From the NCBI GenBank assembly GCA_021775005.1, contig JAJFIK010000082.1, positions 1 through 64,000 of the forward strand: 64,000 nucleotides of DNA. Reading direction: 5' to 3'. The notes under the pieces were generated by a model. It had not been told where the DNA came from. It did no database searches and saw only the letters and a list, made by a program, of their open reading frames with translations. A program made the position numbers and the translations under genes. Shown here piece by piece: positions 45,503 through 54,091 of this stretch (positions are counted from its first letter, which is position 1; each line of letters begins with the position of its first letter). Source of the DNA: Rhodospirillales bacterium (GTDB lineage: Bacteria > Pseudomonadota > Alphaproteobacteria > JAJFIK01).

Positions 45503-46639
45503 CTAATTCGCTGATGAGCGGCTGGTTGAGCCTTGAAGCTCATTCAGCGGCAAATAGGGCACCACACCGCCCCCGCCATCTTCGTCGAGAATGATTTTGT
45601 CCATCTCACCAAAGACGCGCTCCATTGTTTCCAAATACATCCGCTCCCGCGTCACTTCCGGGGCCTGCGAGTATTCATCGTAGATCGAAATAAACCGCGC
45701 CGCTTCACCAGTGGAAACGGCGATGGTTTGATCGCGATAGGCTTGGGCTTGTTGCAAAATACGTTCGGCTTCACCGCCCGCCTGCTCAACCATAGTCCGC
45801 GCATCGCGCGTCGCCTGGTTGCGCAATCGCACTTCGTCTTGCTCGGCCGATTGCACATCATCAAATGCAGCCTGCACCGCATCTGGCGGCAGCACGTTTT
45901 GCAGGTTGACGGTATTGATAAGGACGCCTGCGCCGTATTCATCAAGCATGTTCTGCAGCAATTCCTGCACCCGCGTCGCCACTTCCGCCCGGTCGCGCGT
46001 TAAAAGCGCCTGCAGTTCATTCTGCCCCACCACCTCGCGTAGCGCTGACTCAGATGCAGCACGAACCGCGGCTTCTGGATCGCGAACATTAAACAGGTAA
46101 TTGCGCGCGTTGTTGATATTCCAAAGCACTGTGAAATCGATTTGAATAATATTTTCGTCGCCGGTGAGCATTAACCGCTCATGAGCTTGATTGCCGCCGC
46201 GGCGTTCGCCTTGCTCGTTATAACCCACATTGACGCGGCGAATTTGCTCAACATTGGGCACATAGCGCGCTTCAATGGGATAAGGCATATGCAGGTGAAG
46301 GCCGGGGCCTACTTCGCGGTCATATTCGCCAAAGCGTGTGATGACACCGCGCTCACCTGGGTCGACTTGAAATACGCCGGTAAAGATCCAGGCACCAAAA
46401 ATCAACAATGCCGCGAGAAAAGCGCCGCTTGCGCCAAGGCCGCCAAAGCTGCCGCCCCCGCCACCGCCGCCGCCCGCTGCCCGGCGAAAGCGCTCCTGCC
46501 CACGTCGGAGCAGGTCTTCTAGATCAGGACCACTGCCGCCGGATTGGCCGCCACCGCCACCGCTGGGCCCCTGCCCCCAGGGGCCGCGCCCGCCGCCATT
46601 GCCGCTGCCATTTCCGTCAGATTGATCATTCCAAGGCAT
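45503..46639 (-). CDS. hflK: HflK, SPFH-domain regulator of FtsH
   Basis: A 378-residue protein from ATG 46639 (MPWNDQSDGNGSGNGGG). The first ~75 residues are a Gly-rich cytoplasmic part, as is normal for HflK, followed by one helix (FLAALLIFGAWIFTGVFQV), the SPFH domain (GERGVITRFGEYDREVGPGLHLHMPYPIE) and a helical C-terminal half. A longer frame to 46759 runs into the mrp promoter and is not used. Divergent from mrp. Confidence 0.95.
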   Translation of the reverse strand: MPWNDQSDGNGSGNGGGRGPWGQGPSGGGGGQSGGSGPDLEDLLRRGQERFRRAAGGGGGGGGSFGGLGASGAFLAALLIFGAWIFTGVFQVDPGERGVITRFGEYDREVGPGLHLHMPYPIEARYVPNVEQIRRVNVGYNEQGERRGGNQAHERLMLTGDENIIQIDFTVLWNINNARNYLFNVRDPEAAVRAASESALREVVGQNELQALLTRDRAEVATRVQELLQNMLDEYGAGVLINTVNLQNVLPPDAVQAAFDDVQSAEQDEVRLRNQATRDARTMVEQAGGEAERILQQAQAYRDQTIAVSTGEAARFISIYDEYSQAPEVTRERMYLETMERVFGEMDKIILDEDGGGGVVPYLPLNELQGSTSRSSAN

Positions 46640-46791
46640 GGACGCCGTTCCTCCGTCGTCACTATATTTGTCGTTTGATGCGCCCGGGTTATATGACACC
46701 AAGCGCGCCGCCGCAAAGAGGCGCGGTTTCTCTTCCGATGTGGGCCGAATTTGGCTCAAATCAAGCCACTATCGCCCCTGCAGGAGTTTTT

Positions 46792-47895
46792 ATGACCGAC
46801 CTCACCCCTGACACGATTCGCAAGGCCCTGGCCCATGTGAGTATCCCCGGCGGCGGAAATGACCTTATCGGCGCTGGCTTGGTGAGCGGCATTGTCATTC
46901 GCGAGGGGGCTGTGGGCTTTGCCATCGAGATTGACCCCAAACACGCCGACTTGTTTGAGCCGACGCGGGCAGAGGCCGAACGGATCATCCAGATGATCCC
47001 AGGGGTGGCAAAAGTGACGGTCGTCCTCACTGCCCATAGCGATACACCTGCGACACCGGCGCCGCCACAACCTCATCGCCATGGCAAGGCCGGTCTGTCG
47101 GCACGGGCACGCAAGGAAGGCACACCCAAGCCCCCGACCCCGGAAGCCATCCCCGGTATCGACAAAATTGTCGCTGTGGCCAGCGGCAAGGGCGGCGTAG
47201 GGAAATCCACCGTGGCAGTGAACCTTGCTATTGCGCTGGCAAACCAAGGCAAGCGCGTGGGACTTTTGGATGCTGACATCTATGGCCCGTCCATGCCGCG
47301 CATGTTGGGGCTCACTGGCAAGCCAGAAAGCGACGGCAAAAAACTTCAGCCCATGGAGGCGTTTGGCATCAAGGTCATGTCCATGGGGTTTTTAGTAGAT
47401 GAAGACACGCCGATGATCTGGCGCGGCCCCATGGTGATGAGCGCGGTCACGCAAATGCTCAAAGACGTGGAATGGGGCGAACTTGATGTGTTGGTGGTAG
47501 ACATGCCCCCTGGCACCGGCGATGCGCAACTAACGCTGGTACAGCGGGTGCCTGTGGCGGGGGCCGTGATCGTTTCCACACCGCAAGAGATTGCTTTGAT
47601 TGACGCTCGCCGTGGCCTCGCCATGTTTGAGCGCGTCGGCGTCAAGGTTTTGGGCATGGTGGAAAACATGGCCTGGTTTGAAGGCCCCGATGGAAGCCGC
47701 AGCTATATCTTTGGCGAGGGCGGCGTGAAGCGCACCGCCAAAACCCTTGGTGCAGATTTGTTAGCGGAAATTCCGCTCTATCCAGAAATTCGCGAAACGT
47801 CAGATGATGGCACGCCCATCACAGCATTCGCGCCGGATAGCAAAGCCGCCGCTCCGTTTGTCGCATTGGCAAACGCCGTAGCGGCAAAACTTTAG
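46792..47895 (+). CDS. mrp: Iron-sulfur cluster carrier Mrp/ApbC
   Basis: A 367-residue protein from ATG 46792 with AGGAG 5 nt upstream. An N-terminal MIP18/DUF59 domain (residues 1-85) is joined by an Ala/Pro-rich linker to the P-loop domain (ASGKGGVGKSTVAVNLA; DADIYGPSMPRML; DMPPGTGDAQLT). The Cys-x-x-Cys cluster motif seen in E. coli Mrp is absent (ENMAWFEGPDG), as I recall for many alphaproteobacterial members. It transfers Fe-S clusters to apo-proteins. Confidence 0.94.
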   Translation: MTDLTPDTIRKALAHVSIPGGGNDLIGAGLVSGIVIREGAVGFAIEIDPKHADLFEPTRAEAERIIQMIPGVAKVTVVLTAHSDTPATPAPPQPHRHGKAGLSARARKEGTPKPPTPEAIPGIDKIVAVASGKGGVGKSTVAVNLAIALANQGKRVGLLDADIYGPSMPRMLGLTGKPESDGKKLQPMEAFGIKVMSMGFLVDEDTPMIWRGPMVMSAVTQMLKDVEWGELDVLVVDMPPGTGDAQLTLVQRVPVAGAVIVSTPQEIALIDARRGLAMFERVGVKVLGMVENMAWFEGPDGSRSYIFGEGGVKRTAKTLGADLLAEIPLYPEIRETSDDGTPITAFAPDSKAAAPFVALANAVAAKL

Positions 47896-47901
47896 GCGCG
47901 C

Positions 47902-48378
47902 TCAGTCGACACCAATTTCAGAAAACATGATCGACGCCGGATGCACCGCGCCACTGCGATAGGTGCCCACCCAAATGTGGTAGAGACCTGATTGCGGCGT
48001 CAAAAAAATCACCGCCGCATTCAATCCCTTGCCGCTGTCATCATCGCAATAAGGTTCGCCATCAGGTCCGATGATAATCAGCGTGGTGTCCGCATCCGCA
48101 TCAATATAGATGTAGAGCGGTCGATCTGATGCCGCAAAATCGAAGTTGATGTCAGGGGCGGCGGCAATGTAGCCGGGACAGGATTTTCCAAATGACTCAG
48201 AACCATCAAGCGGCCCCCCCGCCTGAATGCGCGTCTCATAGGGGTCTGGATCAAACCCAGAGCTAAGCTCTACATCGCCATAAGTTGGCGTGGCGTCGGC
48301 GTTTTGTGCCCAGGCAGGTGCGGCAACGGCCAACGCCATCACAATACCTGCGCCAATGGAAATTCGTGCACTCATCAA
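47902..48378 (-). CDS. Secreted protein, paralogue 1 of a tandem pair (PPC-like fold)
   Basis: A 158-residue protein with a signal peptide (IVMALAVAAPAWAQ). Shared features with the neighbour at 48406: PTYGDVELSSGFDPDP, a cysteine in KSCPGYI, DADTTLIIIGPDGEPYCDDDSG and the ending GLYHIWVGTYRSG. The pattern 'D-T-x-L-x-I-x-G-P-D-G' followed by an acidic cysteine loop and a 'Y-x-I-W-V-G-T' strand resembles pre-peptidase C-terminal (PPC) beta domains. It probably has one disulfide. Role unknown. Confidence 0.75.
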   Translation of the reverse strand: MMSARISIGAGIVMALAVAAPAWAQNADATPTYGDVELSSGFDPDPYETRIQAGGPLDGSESFGKSCPGYIAAAPDINFDFAASDRPLYIYIDADADTTLIIIGPDGEPYCDDDSGKGLNAAVIFLTPQSGLYHIWVGTYRSGAVHPASIMFSEIGVD

Positions 48379-48405
48379 CTACGCCACCCCAAGAACTTGC
48401 GTGTT

Positions 48406-48891
48406 CTAAAACGTTCCTAGTTCAGAAATTGAAAGTTGTGCATCGGCCGGCGCGTTATTGTAGGTGCCGACCCAAATATTATAGAGACCTTCTTGCGGGC
48501 TATTGAACACGATTGAGGGGTTCACTTCGCCACCGCCGTCATCGTCGCAATACCAGCGCCCATCGGGACCATTGATCACCAATGTGGTATCAGAGTTTGA
48601 TGTTGCGGAAACTGCGAGGGGCAGCCCGGCGTTGCCAGGTGTGAAATAAAGATCAAAGTCCGGCGCATTGGCTACGAAGCCACGGCAAGATCCACTGATG
48701 GATTGCGAAGCATCAATTGACCCGCCAGCGGTGAGATTGACGAGGTGGGGGTCCGGCGCAAATCCACTGGTTAGTTGCGCGCTGCCATAGGTTGGTGGTT
48801 CGGACCAATCCTGCGCTGAAACCGGCGCTGCCATAACAAGCGCGGCGGCCATTGCCGCTGCAAACCCGAGAGCCATTTTCATTTTCGTCAT
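48406..48891 (-). CDS. Secreted protein, paralogue 2 of a tandem pair (PPC-like fold)
   Basis: A 161-residue protein with a signal peptide (MALGFAAAMAAALVMAAPVSAQ). It aligns along its whole length with the downstream neighbour: PTYGSAQLTSGFAPDP, GSCRGFV, SDTTLVINGPDGRWYCDDDGG and GLYNIWVGTYNN. Two cysteines are kept at the same places. The 27-bp spacing and equal orientation point to a tandem duplication with later divergence. Export to the periplasm or medium is expected; no activity is known. Confidence 0.75.
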   Translation of the reverse strand: MTKMKMALGFAAAMAAALVMAAPVSAQDWSEPPTYGSAQLTSGFAPDPHLVNLTAGGSIDASQSISGSCRGFVANAPDFDLYFTPGNAGLPLAVSATSNSDTTLVINGPDGRWYCDDDGGGEVNPSIVFNSPQEGLYNIWVGTYNNAPADAQLSISELGTF

Positions 48892-49022
48892 TCCTTCTCA
48901 AGCGGGGCCTAATGCCCCTCAAAACTGTTACGCCCCAGACATTGCGGAATTGTGGCGAAGCCATCGCCAGAACGCAACGATCTTAACCATCGGTGCTTAA
49001 TCCGACCCCTCACCCTCATTCA

Positions 49023-49928
49023 TCAGCGGTTCAGAAACCAGAGCGGTGTTCCGGGCCTTTTCCAATGGGTCCGCACCAATCGCCCGGTGCCGGACAAGGT
49101 AAGATAGGCGTCTTGGAGGTCATTTCCGCCAAAACAGATATTCGTGGTCATAGGGTCGCCGGTGGCAAAATGCTCAATCTCAGCCCCATCAGGGGAAATG
49201 GAAGTAATCCCGCCATTGATGAGCGTGGCCACGCAAATATGGCCTTCAGCATCCACACTGAGCGAATCAAACATCTGCAACCCCGGCAGCCCTGCCACCA
49301 ACCGACCCTTATTGGCCGATAGTGCCGGATCGATAGTGCCATTGGATTTGAGGTCCCATGCCCAGAGCCGTCCGGGGCCTGTCTCCGCCACATAAACGGT
49401 CTTGCCGTCGGGGGAGAGGCCAACGCCGTTGGATTCTGTGAGCGGGTGGATGACTTCCTTGACGGAGGAGCCATCGGGCTTGGCATAGAAGAGAGAGCTG
49501 ACGTCGCGCACCCGGTCATGATGCTTGCCTAAGTCGGTGAACCAGAAATTTCCATCCTCGTCGAACACAATGTCATTGGGACCATTGAGCTGATGCCCAC
49601 CGCAAGCGGTGTAGATCGTCTCGAACTTGCCCGTGCTGAGGTCCACGCGCTGGATGCTGCCGCTGATGTAATTGTCCGGGCGGCCATAGGGCGTCAGCAG
49701 CCCATTGCGCTTGGACCATTTGAAGCCGCCGTTGTTGCAAACATAACAAGCACCGTCCGGGCCGATGGCCGCACCGTTCGGGCCGCCGCCCAGATCAGCG
49801 ATCACTTCTGTCTTACCGTTCCACACGCGGCTGAGCGTCCCGCGGGCAATCTCAACCAAAATCACACTGCCATCGGGCATGGCAATAGGGCCTTCGGGAA
49901 ATTGCAGGCCTGAAACAACCTCGTCCAT
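49023..49928 (-). CDS. SMP-30/gluconolactonase-family beta-propeller enzyme
   Basis: A 301-residue protein without signal peptide. It has LQFPEGPIAMPDGSVILVEI at the N terminus (metal-ligand Glu), LNGPNDIVFDEDGNFWFTDLG (Asn and Asp metal/substrate region) and NGVGLSPDGKTVYVAETGPGRLW, the typical pattern of SMP-30/gluconolactonase/LRE-like hydrolases. It likely opens sugar lactones. Monocistronic; divergent from the 50023 gene. Confidence 0.88.
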   Translation of the reverse strand: MDEVVSGLQFPEGPIAMPDGSVILVEIARGTLSRVWNGKTEVIADLGGGPNGAAIGPDGACYVCNNGGFKWSKRNGLLTPYGRPDNYISGSIQRVDLSTGKFETIYTACGGHQLNGPNDIVFDEDGNFWFTDLGKHHDRVRDVSSLFYAKPDGSSVKEVIHPLTESNGVGLSPDGKTVYVAETGPGRLWAWDLKSNGTIDPALSANKGRLVAGLPGLQMFDSLSVDAEGHICVATLINGGITSISPDGAEIEHFATGDPMTTNICFGGNDLQDAYLTLSGTGRLVRTHWKRPGTPLWFLNR

Positions 49929-50022
49929 GCGGCGCTCCTCTCAATGGCCTCACCGTAGTGTGACTCGCCCGGTTTCGCATCGCAGATAAACTGCAGCCAG
50001 CCGGGGGGCAAGAGGAGACAGC

Positions 50023-50559
50023 ATGAAGGTTCTCGCCATTGGCACAATCGCCGTTGCCCTGCTCGGATTTGGCTTACCTGTGAGCGCTGGCGAGGACGAA
50101 TTTCCCTGCCGCGCTACAGAGGTGGGCCGCGCACTGGACTTCTGGATTGGGGAGTGGACTGTCACCAGCACAAGCGGTGAGCACGTTTATGGTCAGAACA
50201 TCATTGAATGGGATGCAGGCGGCTGCGCCATCCACGAATATTGGGACAGCGCGCGCAGTGGCCGCGCCACGTCATTATTTTATTTCGCCATCCTTGAGCA
50301 GACCTGGCATCAGGTTTGGGTCACCAGCGATACCTCCCTGCCCTGGGGCCTTAAGAACAAAGAACTTATTGACCGGCAGGGCGATGGCACGTTGATATTT
50401 CAAGGCCAATCTCTAGGCGAAGACGGCCCTTACCTCGACCGTACAACTCTTTCGCCCAATGAAGACGGCACGGTGAGCCAACGCATCGATATTTCAACAG
50501 ATGAAGGCGAAACCTGGCGCGCTATGTTCGATGCGATTTACACGCCGCTTGAGGATTAG
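50023..50559 (+). CDS. Secreted DUF1579-like protein
   Basis: A 178-residue protein with a signal peptide (MKVLAIGTIAVALLGFGLPVSAGE). The mature part has LDFWIGEWTV, IEWDAGGCAIHEYW and LFYFAILEQTWHQVWV, a lipocalin-like barrel pattern seen in DUF1579 and related proteins. Two cysteines (FPCRA, GGCAI) may form a disulfide. It overlaps the end of folA by 4 nt in convergent orientation. Ligand unknown. Confidence 0.75.
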   Translation: MKVLAIGTIAVALLGFGLPVSAGEDEFPCRATEVGRALDFWIGEWTVTSTSGEHVYGQNIIEWDAGGCAIHEYWDSARSGRATSLFYFAILEQTWHQVWVTSDTSLPWGLKNKELIDRQGDGTLIFQGQSLGEDGPYLDRTTLSPNEDGTVSQRIDISTDEGETWRAMFDAIYTPLED

Positions 50560-51074
50560 GTGCGCCGCTCCAGACGCACATAGCTTGCCTTGTGCGTGGC
50601 ATTGGGGTGATCGGGGAAGTCCTCATGGTCTGAGACGCCCCATTCAGAAGAAACCAATGCGGGGAAAATAGTCTCACCCAAAACATCACCTTCCACTTCG
50701 GTCATGTGAATGACGTCTGCGCGATCGAGCGCATTGCCGTAAATTTCCGCGCCGCCAATGATGCAGATCTCATCTACACCATCTTTGGACGCAATCAGTT
50801 TCGCTGCCGTCAGGGCATCATCCAGATCACGAAACACATTAACGCCGTCTTCCTGCCAATTTTCATTGCGCGTGACGACAATGTTGGTGCGCCCGGGTAA
50901 CGGCTTGCCGATGCTTTCATAGGTCTTGCGGCCCATAATAATGGGCTTGCCCATGGTCAGCGCTTTGAACTTCTTCATGTCGCCGGGCAAGCGCCACGGC
51001 AGGCCGCCGTCGTGCCCGATGACGCGATTGTCTTTGCCCATAGCCACTACAATAGAAATACGCGGATCAGTCAC
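50556..51074 (-). CDS. folA: Dihydrofolate reductase
   Basis: A 172-residue enzyme of normal length, starting at GTG 51074. Motifs ISIVVAMGKDNRVIGHDGGLPWRLPGDMKKFKAL (with the active-site Asp) , GRKTYESIGKPLPGRTNIVVTR and ICIIGGAEIYGNAL identify the family. It regenerates tetrahydrofolate consumed by ThyA. The start overlaps the acetyltransferase stop by 8 nt; it is the last gene of a thyA-GNAT-folA run. Confidence 0.95.
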   Translation of the reverse strand: MTDPRISIVVAMGKDNRVIGHDGGLPWRLPGDMKKFKALTMGKPIIMGRKTYESIGKPLPGRTNIVVTRNENWQEDGVNVFRDLDDALTAAKLIASKDGVDEICIIGGAEIYGNALDRADVIHMTEVEGDVLGETIFPALVSSEWGVSDHEDFPDHPNATHKASYVRLERRT

Positions 51075-51558
51075 CAGTTGCCTCTTTCGCGAAGGCGCGC
51101 AGGCCCTCGTCTTGCAGTTTGAATGATAAGGCGCCGCTTAGTCGCTCTGCGCCGATCTTGTCATATAGGGCGATAGCGCCCTTGTTCCAGTCAAGGGCAG
51201 ACCAGTACATGCGTACCGCGCCAAAGGCCACACCGCGCGCAGCAACTGTCGCCATCAAGGCGCGGCCAATGCCTTTGCTGCGATAGGCGGAGTCCACCAC
51301 AACGTCTTCGAGATAGACCATGGGTTCTGCAAGATAGCTGGAGATGGTTGGATAGTAGAGCGCATGGCCGCAAGGGGCACCGTCCCATTCCGCGATGATG
51401 GCGTCGGCGATTTTTTTTGGCCCAAAGAAAAGGCCGTGTAGTTTTTCTTCTGTGGCCGTTACGCGATCTTGCGCGTGTTCATGCTCAGACAAAATACGGA
51501 TGAAGCGCAGCATTGTGCCTTCATCCCCCGGCGCGGCATCTCGAATGGTGAGAGCCAT
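51067..51558 (-). CDS. GNAT-family N-acetyltransferase
   Basis: A 163-residue protein with YLEDVVVDSAYRSKGIGRALMATV, which contains the acetyl-CoA-binding R-x-x-G-x-G/A (motif A), and VRMYWSALDWNKGAIALYDKIGAE (motif B). The DWN-K pattern is that of diamine/thialysine acetyltransferase-like (SSAT) GNATs. It is squeezed between thyA (1-nt overlap) and folA (8-nt overlap), so it is translated with them. Confidence 0.9.
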   Translation of the reverse strand: MALTIRDAAPGDEGTMLRFIRILSEHEHAQDRVTATEEKLHGLFFGPKKIADAIIAEWDGAPCGHALYYPTISSYLAEPMVYLEDVVVDSAYRSKGIGRALMATVAARGVAFGAVRMYWSALDWNKGAIALYDKIGAERLSGALSFKLQDEGLRAFAKEATGD

Positions 51559-52352
51559 CAGACCGCTATAGGCGCTTTGATATGCGGGTGGGCTTCATAA
51601 CGCTCAAGATCAAAGTCACCATAGGTGAAAGCGAACACGTCATTGACCGCTGCATTCAGCTTCATCTTTGGCAGAGGCAGCGGATCACGCGTTAGTTGCT
51701 CGCGCGCCTGATCAATGTGATTGTGATAAAGATGCGCATCCCCCAGCGTATGCACAAAATCGCCGGGCTCTAACTCGCATGCTTGGGCCATCATCATGGT
51801 GAGCAGCGCATAGGAAGCGATATTAAACGGCACCCCAAGGAACGTATCGGCGGAGCGTTGATACATCTGACAGCTAAGCCGGCCGTCCGCCATATAGAAC
51901 TGAAACATCAAATGGCACGGCGGCAGCGCCATATCTGGCACATCTGACGGGTTCCATGCGGACACAACCAGCCGCCGCGAATAGGGATTGGTGCGGATTT
52001 CATTTTGCACCCACGCCAGCTGATCAATGTCGCGCCCGCCGGGGTTGGGCCAAGACCGCCACTGGTGTCCATAGACGGGCCCCAGCTCGCCATTTTCATC
52101 CGCCCAATCGTCCCAAATCGAAACGCCGTGTTCCTTGAGGTAGTGAATGTTCGTGTCGCCGGCGATGAACCACAAAAGCTCATGAATGATCGACTTCAAA
52201 TGCAACTTCTTTGTGGTGACCAGGGGAAACCCTTCAGCCAGATCAAAACGCATCTGGTGCCCAAACACAGAGCGGATGCCCGTGCCTGTGCGGTCCGGCT
52301 TGTCGACACCTTCATCAAGGATGCGTTGTAGGAGGTCGAGATACTGCTTCAT
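51558..52352 (-). CDS. thyA: Thymidylate synthase ThyA
   Basis: A 264-residue enzyme with the expected length for the E. coli-like ThyA. Signature segments: [18 protein letters not shown] (phosphate Arg), [26 protein letters not shown] (active Cys in PPCH) and [12 protein letters not shown]. It methylates dUMP using methylene-THF. Located 3 nt after the YtoQ gene. Confidence 0.97.
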   Translation of the reverse strand: MKQYLDLLQRILDEGVDKPDRTGTGIRSVFGHQMRFDLAEGFPLVTTKKLHLKSIIHELLWFIAGDTNIHYLKEHGVSIWDDWADENGELGPVYGHQWRSWPNPGGRDIDQLAWVQNEIRTNPYSRRLVVSAWNPSDVPDMALPPCHLMFQFYMADGRLSCQMYQRSADTFLGVPFNIASYALLTMMMAQACELEPGDFVHTLGDAHLYHNHIDQAREQLTRDPLPLPKMKLNAAVNDVFAFTYGDFDLERYEAHPHIKAPIAV

Positions 52353-52355
52353 GCC

Positions 52356-52826
52356 TTAGCCCAAATCCCCGTCGATAACGTATTCCAAAATCTGGCAAAC
52401 TTGCTCCGGCGTTTCGCAGACCGCCATGGCCGCTGCATCGATTTCCTTGAGCGCGTGGGTGTGGCCTTCTTCATGAAGCGTGATCAAAATTTTCTCATTG
52501 GCCACAGCAAAGCCCGCGTCGAAGGCCGCGTTCCACTGCTTGTACTGGTCGCCAAAGCGCACCACCACAATGTCAGAGGTTTCCATCAGAGTGCGATTGC
52601 GAATGGCATTGATCTTAGCGCCCTTGTGGTCGCGCCAAAACGATTTGTCTTCCTTGCCCAGAATGCGCTCGCCAATGCCGTCGCTTTCCTCGTGTTCCAG
52701 GACGGGGGAGACGAGATCGATGGCCAGATCCGCAGCTTTGCAGCCCTTGGCAATTTTCTTGCGCCAATCAGTGTGAATTTCGCCGCTGAGGTACACGGTC
52801 CATACGCGGTCATCGGAATAGGTCAT
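52356..52826 (-). CDS. YtoQ family protein
   Basis: A 156-residue protein from ATG 52826 (MTYSDDRVWTVYLSGEIHTDWR). The features YLSGEIHTDWR, RNRTLMETSDIVVVRFGDQYKQWNAAFDAGFA and ITLHEEGHTHALKEID match the YtoQ family, related to nucleoside 2-deoxyribosyltransferase-like folds. Function is not established. It leads the thyA-GNAT-folA gene run; a link to deoxynucleotide metabolism is inference from fold and neighbours. Confidence 0.88.
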   Translation of the reverse strand: MTYSDDRVWTVYLSGEIHTDWRKKIAKGCKAADLAIDLVSPVLEHEESDGIGERILGKEDKSFWRDHKGAKINAIRNRTLMETSDIVVVRFGDQYKQWNAAFDAGFAVANEKILITLHEEGHTHALKEIDAAAMAVCETPEQVCQILEYVIDGDLG

Positions 52827-53147
52827 AAAGGGGGTCTCCAATTCAAGAATCAGCGGCATGTTAACCGCTCGTTAAGCTTGCGCCCACCGTTTGCGAGGGC
52901 TTCGCACACCTTTTATTCAGGGCCGATAGGGCTTATATAGGGGGTGCTGGCTTCGGTCAGCTATGGCGATAAATGGCCACGTAATAAGCGGTTCGGACCC
53001 GGGGGCGGTACCCGGCGCCTCCACCACAAGCCCAGTAATCTACAGGTTTTGCTGGGTTTTTGTGGGGGCGAAATAGGATCGACGGACGTGTAAAGGTGTA
53101 ACTTTCGCTCGGCATGGTACCGCCGTTATCGGGCCGTTCGCATAGTT

Positions 53148-53186
53148 GCAAATGACAACGATGCTCAGGTGGCTCTTGCTGCGTAA
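53148..53186 (+). other. tmRNA tag reading frame
   Basis: The resume codon GCA at 53148 opens a 12-codon frame ending TAA at 53184-53186 that encodes ANDNDAQVALAA. With the alanine from the charged tmRNA the full tag is AANDNDAQVALAA. The AND start and the ALAA end are the parts recognised by SspB and ClpX in well-studied systems. Confidence 0.93.
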
Positions 53187-53243
53187 TGCAGTTTGAGTGC
53201 CTAAACTTTAAGCCCTAGCCCTTAGCAGGGTTAGGCGGGGTTC

Positions 53244-53276
53244 GGAGGCACCTGGCAACAGAAGCCTCCACCTTTT
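53244..53276 (+). terminator. Intrinsic terminator of the tmRNA gene
   Basis: A 6-bp stem GGAGGC (53244-53249) and GCCTCC (53264-53269) with a 14-nt loop is followed by ACCTTTTC. It is positioned at the 3' end of the coding piece and likely ends transcription of the precursor. The short T run makes it a modest terminator. Confidence 0.6.
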
Positions 53277-53368
53277 CACCTCAGCCTTTACCTTTCCTTT
53301 GCCTCACCATGAGACCTTTTGGCCATGAATTCAGGCAAATGCCTGGTTTTGTGCAGGAGGAATGGCGC

Positions 53369-53935
53369 ATGTTCATGGTCCGCATTTTGGGGCTGTTGAC
53401 CGGGTTGGCGATTGGCCTTTTGGCCAGCGCGGCCATGGCGCAAGATTCGCCGCAGGTTCAAGGCGCCGTGGAGTCCTGGCTTGATCAGGTGGAATCCTTG
53501 CGCGGTGAAACCCAGGGGCTTCTGGAATTATGGCAAACCGCCGCCGCTGAGCCTGACACCGAGACCGACAGCTTCGATCAAGCGGCTGCCGCCTTTGTGG
53601 TGGAAACCGAGGCAACATCTGCCGAACTACGGGTGATCCAGCCGGGCAATGATGCGGCGTGCATTCTTCGCGGCATCGCCCTTGATATTACAGATCGACT
53701 TGAGGCGCTTCGCGGTGCCGCCGATCCGGCCGCCCATGGGGTGGCGCTCGATGGCATTGATCGGCTTTTGTTCGAAGCTTTGCTGATTTTTGGCCGCGCG
53801 GAAGAAGCCCAATTGAGCCCTGATCTTGTGATTCGCGTCGCCTATGCGCAATCAAAGGGTCTCATGGGTTACAAAACACCCATGTTTGCCCCGCAAGATG
53901 TCCCCTGCGACGCGGAAGCAACACCAGCTAAGTAA
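53369..53935 (+). CDS. Secreted protein of unknown function
   Basis: A 188-residue protein with a signal peptide (MFMVRILGLLTGLAIGLLASAAMAQ); ATG 53369 has AGGAGGA in front, so it is preferred over an upstream ATG at 53309. The mature part is helical and acidic, with two cysteines (NDAACILRG and DVPCDAEA) and the conserved-looking end YAQSKGLMGYKTPMFAP. I do not recognise the family. It lies alone between tmRNA and sspB. Confidence 0.75.
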   Translation: MFMVRILGLLTGLAIGLLASAAMAQDSPQVQGAVESWLDQVESLRGETQGLLELWQTAAAEPDTETDSFDQAAAAFVVETEATSAELRVIQPGNDAACILRGIALDITDRLEALRGAADPAAHGVALDGIDRLLFEALLIFGRAEEAQLSPDLVIRVAYAQSKGLMGYKTPMFAPQDVPCDAEATPAK

Positions 53936-54091
53936 TTGCCTTTATTCAGCTTTCGTGACGGATAGACACCGGCTGGTGCGGCTTGTTGCATTGACACGCC
54001 CCCGCCCCCAAGTACCTTGTATGACACGAAGGATAGCGGGAAGACGGCGTAGATTCTTCGTGGGGATGTTTTAGAAAAGAAGCGTGTATCC

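Larger units (their letters stand above)
52945..53276 (+). ncRNA. ssrA: tmRNA, permuted two-piece gene
   Basis: The acceptor piece comes first and ends CGCCTCC-A-CCA at 53016-53026, with a T arm GGTTCGGACCC upstream. After a 37-nt spacer the coding piece starts at 53064 with GGGGGCGAAATAGGATCGACGG. The 5' GGGGGCG pairs with CGCCTCC (one G-U) to form the acceptor stem. This circular permutation is typical of alphaproteobacteria. The 5' end of the acceptor piece (near 52945) is approximate. It rescues stalled ribosomes with SmpB. Confidence 0.95.

Noticed and set aside
53026-53068. Terminator between the two tmRNA pieces (CCCAG ... CTGGG then T5)
   Set aside because: The stem is 5 bp with a 16-nt loop and lies in the spacer that is transcribed and removed in permuted tmRNAs.
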